From Aquila chrysaetos chrysaetos (taxonomy: Eukaryota > Chordata > Aves > Accipitriformes > Accipitridae): a stretch of DNA of 64,000 nucleotides. Positions 60,701 through 64,000 of this stretch are shown piece by piece. The notes beneath the pieces were generated by a model. That model saw only the letters and a list, made by a program, of their open reading frames with translations, was not told the DNA's origin and made no database searches. The stretch lies in contig NC_044023.1 in assembly GCF_900496995.4 (NCBI RefSeq), forward strand, positions 24,374,453-24,438,452, in the 5' to 3' direction. The position numbers and the translations under genes are program-made. Position 1 is the first letter of the stretch. Each line of letters begins with the position of its first letter.

Positions 60701-63632
60701 GAGCCAGTCAGCCAGAAATTACACTGCAGCAAAAACAAGGGCCTGTTTGTCATCAGCCTAATTAATCCACTTCAGGCAATGCAGCTGAGAGCAGGGCAGT
60801 GATGTGGGGAGCCTGGGATTGCCTGCCCTCCAGTCTGCCAGCACAGGGCAGCTGGAAGATGGTTAAATCCCAACCCCATCAAGCTGTATCAGTAGCAAAG
60901 CAAACAACCCTTCCCATGGCCACCCTCCTCCTGCCAGAGCGAGCCCTTCCCAGCAGCAGATGAAGTGGAAGAAACTGCTCACCTGGTTGTTCCGCATTCA
61001 GCTCTTTCACCTATAAGAAACACAAGTTTCCATCATCTCTCCACGTTAGTCACCACCAAACGGCTGTTAAGACACATTCACACAGGCACTCACACACTCA
61101 CTTCTGGTTCTGTAAGCCCCGAGTTAATGGCTTCTGGCAAAAAGAAGCTGAATGTGCCCGAGGGCCTCGCAGGTTGGGGAGATGCCGAGCTGGTTGCTAT
61201 ACAAGCCCCCACCACTAAAAAACATATTAGAAATCCAAGACTCGGCCACAAGAGATGGAAAGCGTCTTCAATTCCCACTGATATTAAAGGTTCATTTGCA
61301 ATATGAAGCCCATCTTGTAAATAACCAGATGCACTGCAGGTCCTCTGCAATAAGTGCTCATTTACGCTAGCTGGGGATTGGCCAAACCCAAGCAGGAAAG
61401 GGGCAGTCTGATAAGGGCTGAAGCCCCTGGGGGAGGCCGCTGAGATTATCCAGCTGCCTCATGGAGGACCACTAATAGCACCTGAATGCAGTGGAGTATT
61501 CAGTTCCCTGGCTTTCCCTGTGAGATAACAGCCCATCTAATCACCATCAGGCAGACTCTATTCTGGCTGTCAATATTCTCATTCCCTTCGTGTATTTTTA
61601 GTGCTTGGATTTCATATAAACGGCAGCATATCACCACTGATAAGATCTGTTCATTTTTTAAAGTATTTGTCAATCCACTGAAAAAAACTAAACTAATTTC
61701 ACATGCTGTTTGTGCCTTTCTCCCAAGGCCAGGAAAGCTGATTTATTCTTCCTTTTTCTAAGACACATAAAAGGAAGCATTTGGCTGCACATGCCTCCTT
61801 CCTGCTCTCCCTTGGCACCTGCGGAAAGCAAGCTTGCAGCCAATTCCTCACTGAAAAAGCAAAGAATTCCACACGACTGTTTTGCAAATCCAGACTTCTT
61901 CCTAATGAGAATCAGCTCATGCTGAAACGTAGCATTTGGCATTTCTGGGCTAAATATTTGCTGAACGCCTACATAGCAGGATGATCCCACAGCCTGGGAG
62001 AAATTCAGAAAGTTTTCATGTGAAAATCCTCCACGGCTGCTTTTGCACAACTCCAGAGAATTAAAATGCCTGACCCTGCAGTCTTCCTCTTAAGTATGGC
62101 ATTGGTATGGCTCTTGTGTGAGAGACCAGGATGGTGATCAATCTTCAACAGATTCATCACTTCTTGCACCAATCCATAGGAGTCTTAGCACTGTATCCAA
62201 TAAACAGAGCTCTTTTCCATATCAAGATCTGTGATCTCTGGGAAGAGCTCAGATGGGTCCAATTTCTGCAAAGCACACGCTCCATCCCCCTTGCCTACGT
62301 CAAAGCCTGAACTCAGACCCAGCAGCGGGGAGCCCTGCCTATAACCCACCAAGCCTCACACAACCCCTGCCACGCTGCTGCGGAACAGGACGACCTCGGT
62401 GGGGGTGCAGAAGGGCTGTCACCGACCTGCTATGCAGGGTGATAAGGGGTTAAGGCAGCTACAGAGAGTACTGAAACTCCTGGGAAAAGAAATATGTTAA
62501 TGGGCCCCAACTATCTATCTACCCTTGCAGCCTTCCTTGCGCTTGCATTTTGTGCCTTGACTTGGCTCAGTGTTCACTGAGCGGAACATACCACAGGACC
62601 TAACTAGAAGGTGGATTTTAAGGCTAAATAAATTTGGCAGAGAAAATATGTTTGGCAAAATAGCCAACAAAAAGCTATTTTTTATTTTTTTTTTAACTCT
62701 GAGGAGTCTAGTTTTTGTATTGTTAAAACAGTACCATGGACCATTTGTGTATTTTAAGCTAAATATATTCTCTCCCTTTGGTGAATCAGGACAGTAACTC
62801 ATCTCCATCATCTTTACACTGGAAATAATGCAATTTTTTAAAACCCTTTAAAAGAGCTAAAATCTTCTCCCAGAGACATGGTTGCACATCACTACTCCAG
62901 CAGTGGCGGATCCCACCTGGAGCCACTCACTCCTGCCTCCCTTGGAAGTTACTGCCCCCTCTGTTGTATGAAGCCTGTTTGCGTGTATGTGCTCCAAACC
63001 AAACTTGTGAAATTATCTGGGGTAATAAAAGCCTGCTATGGAAAAGTTAGTTTAAGAATGAGGATGACTTTGCAGTTCTGGTTTAGAGCAAGTGAAAAAC
63101 CTATGGCCAGGGGGCAAGGAGCCTATTAAATCAGCAAGGCTGCTGGCAAATCTGTAACATAGAAGCACAGCATCAAGGACAAGAAAATACATGTGCTCAG
63201 GGCTGCACTAAGAGGGGAAGAAGGGGACAGAAAGGAAAAAGGCAGAGGGTTGGAGTGGGTGGGAATCTCTTTGCTGCTGGAGAAGTAACACAGCACTTCG
63301 GCACACAGTGTAAGATTCAAACAAATTTCTCCATGTCCACTCCCAAAGAATGATGGGAAAAGAATAATATCCCAAGGAAATATTGATTTTGCATGTCACT
63401 GGTTAAACTTAGTAGTAGCAGCCAACCACAGAAGCCATCAGTCACTCAGGAAAACACAGACAGCAGGTAAGACTGAAAGATGACGCCTGGTTTAAAATCG
63501 TCTCATGCGACCGGAGGTTCCTCCCTGGACCTAACCCCGCGACTCACCTTCTCCAAGAGTCTGCTTCAGCAAGTCGTGTTTAGCCTGGAGCTTCGTGATA
63601 AGGTTACTGCCATTCAAATACTCTTTAAATTT
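39323..63632 (-). CDS. SRGAP3: SRGAP3, C-terminal 659 residues (13 spliced coding exons, 5' part outside window)
   Basis: Spliced minus-strand gene. Joined in order, the exons are 63632-63548, 61010-60983, 57286-57184, 54434-54374, 53961-53884, 52794-52660, 49092-48987, 48712-48485, 46975-46896, 43921-43741, 43152-43003, 42634-42307 and 39739-39323. They total 1980 nt with no internal stop. Fragment domains: extended F-BAR tail (1-29), RhoGAP (about 65-255), acidic linker (276-302), SH3 (about 304-362), disordered tail (363-659). In the srGAP family the F-BAR domain shapes membranes, RhoGAP inactivates Rac1 and to some degree Cdc42, and SH3 binds Robo1 and WAVE1; the protein acts in neurite and spine formation. 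SRGAP3 is preferred over SRGAP1 and SRGAP2 because of the tail: [28 protein letters not shown] and the DKSGTM end match SRGAP3 as I remember it. The first coding exons and the promoter are not in the window. Confidence 0.93.
39404..39419. repeat. Coding AGC repeat (Ser run)
   Basis: Five consecutive AGC codons on the minus strand inside the last SRGAP3 exon, within a run of seven Ser residues. A potential site of length variation between individuals or species. Confidence 0.85.
41567..41735. repeat. 83-bp tandem duplication in last intron
   Basis: Two almost identical copies with a period of 83 bp. The start ATGAAGGGACTG recurs at 41578 and 41661, and both copies end in GGGGGCCTCCTGCC. The second copy has three extra bases near its start and lacks others, so the copies are recent but not identical. 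Located between the last two coding exons. Confidence 0.85.
42101..42155. repeat. Possible old sauropsid interspersed repeat fragment
   Basis: The stretch containing TATCTTTTATTAGACCAACC and the following GCTGGAAAAGCAGGCAAGC resembles a sequence I associate with old interspersed repeats of turtles, crocodilians and birds. I cannot name the family. Recognition is from memory only. Confidence 0.35.
42307..42634 (-). CDS. SRGAP3: SRGAP3 exon: basic Ser/Pro-rich tail
   Basis: 328 nt, phase 2 in and 0 out. The acceptor is GATTCTTTGCAG and the donor is GTAAGA. It encodes fragment residues 413-521, from [20 protein letters not shown] to SLEAEALAE. It contains several RRxS/RxxS-type sites ([19 protein letters not shown]) and Pro-rich PPR/SSPHK motifs, so it is a likely phosphorylation and 14-3-3 or SH3 ligand region. 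That regulatory reading is inference. This exon and the last are the most SRGAP3-specific part of the protein. Confidence 0.96.
42635..43002 (-). other. SRGAP3: SRGAP3 intron, 368 bp
   Basis: Short intron between two tail exons. Nothing recognised in it. Confidence 0.85.
43003..43152 (-). CDS. SRGAP3: SRGAP3 exon: Ser/Asp-rich segment after SH3
   Basis: 150 nt, phase 2 at both ends. The acceptor is CTTTTCCTAG and the donor is GTAGGG. It encodes [20 protein letters not shown], then [20 protein letters not shown], then DYGFGGVMG (fragment residues 363-411). It is predicted disordered and rich in Ser, Asp and Ala. The frame joins VVQDM before it and GRVRLRSDG after it, as in SRGAP3 of other vertebrates. 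A length divisible by three with matching phases makes it a possible in-frame cassette. Confidence 0.95.
43153..43740 (-). other. SRGAP3: SRGAP3 intron, 588 bp
   Basis: Between the SH3 exon and the following Ser/Asp-rich exon. Nothing recognised in it. Confidence 0.85.
43741..43921 (-). CDS. SRGAP3: SRGAP3 exon: SH3 domain
   Basis: 181 nt, phase 1 in and 2 out. The acceptor is CTTTGCAG and the donor is GTAAGT. It encodes fragment residues 303-361. All SH3 hallmarks are present: the ALYDY-equivalent AKFDY (310-314), [13 protein letters not shown], the tryptophan pair in DWWEGRHNG (340-341), and the closing [10 protein letters not shown] with its binding-groove Pro and Tyr. In srGAPs this domain binds proline-rich motifs of Robo receptors and WAVE1. 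The whole domain sits in this one exon. Confidence 0.97.
43922..46895 (-). other. SRGAP3: SRGAP3 intron, 2974 bp
   Basis: Contains a 210-codon open frame on the sense strand (45587-46219) with no recognisable domain, probably a chance frame. Otherwise unremarkable. Confidence 0.85.
46896..46975 (-). CDS. SRGAP3: SRGAP3 exon: acidic linker between RhoGAP and SH3
   Basis: 80 nt, phase 2 in and 1 out. The acceptor is TTTATTTCAG and the donor is GTGAGC. It encodes [18 protein letters not shown] followed by TEPHTSDD (fragment residues 276-301). The 26 residues include 9 Asp/Glu, giving a flexible acidic spacer. No long open frame marks this exon; it was placed from splice signals and from phase agreement with both neighbours. 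Confidence 0.95.
46976..48484 (-). other. SRGAP3: SRGAP3 intron, 1509 bp
   Basis: AT-rich intron between the end of RhoGAP and the acidic-linker exon. Nothing recognised in it. Confidence 0.85.
48485..48712 (-). CDS. SRGAP3: SRGAP3 exon: RhoGAP C-terminal part with conserved Asn
   Basis: 228 nt, phase 2 at both ends. The acceptor is GTGCTTGCAG and the donor is GTAAGG. It encodes fragment residues 200-274. The motif [16 protein letters not shown] holds the conserved Asn (fragment residue 213) equivalent to the NLAxxFGP Asn that assists catalysis in RhoGAP domains. It continues through the closing helix [16 protein letters not shown] and the post-domain [17 protein letters not shown]. The last TG is completed to Cys by the next exon. 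Confidence 0.97.
48987..49092 (-). CDS. SRGAP3: SRGAP3 exon: RhoGAP domain helices
   Basis: 106 nt, phase 1 in and 2 out. The acceptor is ATGTTCCAG and the donor is GTGAGT. It encodes [20 protein letters not shown] followed by [14 protein letters not shown] (fragment residues 165-198). LPR with a following hydrophobic helix ([12 protein letters not shown]) is the RhoGAP segment in which a Leu-Pro turn precedes the long helix before the catalytic-support Asn. The final CA joins C from the next exon to make His. Confidence 0.96.
49093..52659 (-). other. SRGAP3: SRGAP3 intron, 3567 bp
   Basis: AT-rich, with an A16 run at 50240-50255 and a GC-richer patch at about 49690-49850. No gene or mobile element recognised. 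Confidence 0.85.
52660..52794 (-). CDS. SRGAP3: SRGAP3 exon: RhoGAP domain core
   Basis: 135 nt, phase 1 at both ends. The acceptor is CTGGGCAG and the donor is GTAAGT. It encodes fragment residues 120-163: [18 protein letters not shown], then [15 protein letters not shown], then [11 protein letters not shown]. The segment [18 protein letters not shown] is the standard RhoGAP motif (a helix with KxxxRxLPxPLxP-like spacing) that contributes the conserved Lys and packs against the GTPase switch regions. The last base begins the Lys codon completed by the next exon. Confidence 0.96.
52795..53883 (-). other. SRGAP3: SRGAP3 intron, 1089 bp
   Basis: Between the arginine-finger exon and the RhoGAP core exon. 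Nothing recognised in it. Confidence 0.85.
53884..53961 (-). CDS. SRGAP3: SRGAP3 exon: RhoGAP arginine-finger exon
   Basis: 78 nt, phase 1 at both ends. The acceptor is CTTTTCCAG and the donor is GTGTGT. It encodes [20 protein letters not shown] and then NSFER (fragment residues 94-118). GIFRVPGS is the catalytic loop of RhoGAP domains, and the Arg at fragment residue 101 (about 541 in the full protein) is the arginine finger that stabilises GTP hydrolysis by the bound GTPase. It is present, so the domain looks catalytically intact. Because both ends share a phase, skipping this exon would keep the frame. Confidence 0.96.
53962..54373 (-). other. SRGAP3: SRGAP3 intron, 412 bp
   Basis: Short intron between two RhoGAP exons. 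Nothing recognised in it. Confidence 0.85.
54374..54434 (-). CDS. SRGAP3: SRGAP3 exon: RhoGAP domain, first helix
   Basis: 61 nt, phase 0 in and 1 out. The acceptor is TTTCATGAAG and the donor is GTAAGT (consensus). It encodes [20 protein letters not shown] plus the first base of a Gly codon, fragment residues 73-93. This is the RhoGAP N-terminal helix that precedes the catalytic loop. The [12 protein letters not shown] pattern matches the start of RhoGAP domains, where a Pro is followed by a hydrophobic helix. Confidence 0.96.
54435..57183 (-). other. SRGAP3: SRGAP3 intron with CpG-rich segment, 2749 bp
   Basis: Contains an A16 run (54852-54867) and two CpG-rich segments at about 55400-55570 and 56240-56340. 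The CpG content is out of keeping with the surrounding intron. Confidence 0.85.
57184..57286 (-). CDS. SRGAP3: SRGAP3 exon: proline-rich linker and start of RhoGAP domain
   Basis: 103 nt, phase 2 in and 0 out. The acceptor is TTTTCTCCCAG and the donor is GTACTC, a weaker donor than its neighbours. It encodes fragment residues 39-72. These begin with a Pro/Lys/Arg-rich linker ([16 protein letters not shown]), continue with the family signature [12 protein letters not shown], and lead into the RhoGAP fold. The basic proline-rich stretch is conserved in srGAPs and separates the F-BAR module from the catalytic domain. Confidence 0.96.
57287..60982 (-). other. SRGAP3: SRGAP3 intron, 3696 bp
   Basis: The largest intron in the window, after the microexon. 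It holds a GC-rich patch at about 59820-60130, a T run at about 60238-60249 and a short CAGCAATAAG duplication near 57858-57878. Nothing else recognised. Confidence 0.85.
60983..61010 (-). CDS. SRGAP3: SRGAP3 28-nt microexon: F-BAR to RhoGAP linker
   Basis: Only 28 nt, too short to find as an open frame. I located it because the flanking exons require about nine residues ([10 protein letters not shown]) here. The acceptor is TTCTTATAG and the donor is GTGAGC. The exon is phase 1 in, 2 out: GT completes a Gly codon begun upstream, eight whole codons encode ERAECGTT, and AG starts an Arg codon completed downstream. The length is not a multiple of three, so skipping would shift the frame. The exon is therefore expected to be constitutive. 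Confidence 0.94.
61011..63547 (-). other. SRGAP3: SRGAP3 intron, 2537 bp
   Basis: GT-AG intron between the F-BAR-tail exon and the microexon. AT-rich near 62570-62860. No repeat or embedded gene recognised. Confidence 0.85.
63548..63632 (-). CDS. SRGAP3: SRGAP3 exon: end of extended F-BAR region (first exon in window)
   Basis: 85 nt, phase 0 in and 1 out. The acceptor is a TTTTAATTCCAG-type sequence and the donor is GTGAGT. It encodes [15 protein letters not shown], continues to KQTLGE and ends with the first base of a Gly codon (fragment residues 1-29). The mix of leucines, lysines and glutamates is helical and corresponds to the C-terminal end of the extended F-BAR helical region of srGAPs, near residue 440-470 of the full protein. 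Homologous human sequence is nearly identical as I recall it. The preceding exon is beyond 64000. Confidence 0.95.
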
Positions 63633-64000
63633 CTGGAATTAAAAATAAAACAAACAGGGTGAGTTAAGACTCTTGGCAAAAATAGTCCATAATTGATGTA
63701 CACTTTTGCCCGGGGGGGCTGCTGGAGGGGGCTCAGCGAGGCTGACAGGCTCTAACAAACCAGACGTCAGATGCACCGCAGGGCTGAGCACAGTCTAATC
63801 ACTTCTCACTGCTCCAGCCACAGTCCTGATGATCTTATTAGCCCGGTCTCCTTGGTGCTGCACCTCCTGCCTGGGAACGCAAGGAGGTCCAAAGAAAAGA
63901 GTTCAAAGCAAGCTTTCTTTTGTCAGGCTTCTGGGAATAGCCTGGAAAATCAAAGAGGCTTTCCCTCCACTGACAAGCGCTTTGCCTTTGTGCAAACAAG
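63633..64000 (-). other. SRGAP3: SRGAP3 intron, truncated by window edge
   Basis: Sequence upstream of the first exon in the window. It has a polypyrimidine-type acceptor; no further exon is visible before the window ends. Confidence 0.8.

Noticed and set aside
1..64000. tRNA genes, CRISPR arrays, operons, phage or IS elements
   Set aside because: No cloverleaf with GGTTCRANYCC-type T arm, no spaced identical repeats, and no bacterial gene organisation; this is spliced vertebrate DNA.

Overview
The window is vertebrate nuclear DNA, most likely from a bird or another sauropsid. It carries one recognisable gene, the 3' two-thirds of SRGAP3 (srGAP3, also WRP or MEGAP), on the minus strand. I could reconstruct 13 coding exons from 63632 down to the stop codon at 39323-39325. 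Every one has GT-AG borders and the reading phase closes exactly at all 12 junctions. The joined frame is 1980 nt, or 659 residues plus stop, which is the C-terminal part of a protein of about 1100 residues in other vertebrates. The avian/sauropsid guess is inference. It rests on compact introns (0.27-3.7 kb), very sparse interspersed repeats with no Alu- or L1-like sequence, patchy CpG-rich segments, and one stretch resembling a sauropsid repeat.

Layout. 1-35394: gene-free DNA downstream of SRGAP3, made of alternating AT-rich and CpG-rich blocks with short tandem repeats. No coding exon can be supported there. Its best signal is a cluster of four perfect octamer (ATGCAAAT) sites at 26122-26194. 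About 35395-39322: probable SRGAP3 3' UTR, ending at an AATAAA on the minus strand (35412-35417) and carrying Pumilio-type elements, a UG repeat and a long purine tract. 39323-63632: coding exons and introns. 63633-64000: part of the next upstream intron; the exons for the main F-BAR domain lie beyond the window.

In protein order the exons encode the end of the extended F-BAR helical region, a 28-nt microexon linker, the RhoGAP domain with its arginine finger, an acidic linker, the SH3 domain, and a long Ser/Pro/Arg-rich tail ending in DKSGTM. Together these would make a membrane-bound GTPase-activating protein for Rac-type GTPases that is recruited through its SH3 domain. In human, RAD18 lies downstream of SRGAP3; I see none of it here. 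I found no undescribed multi-gene system, mobile-element gene, CRISPR array or RNA gene.
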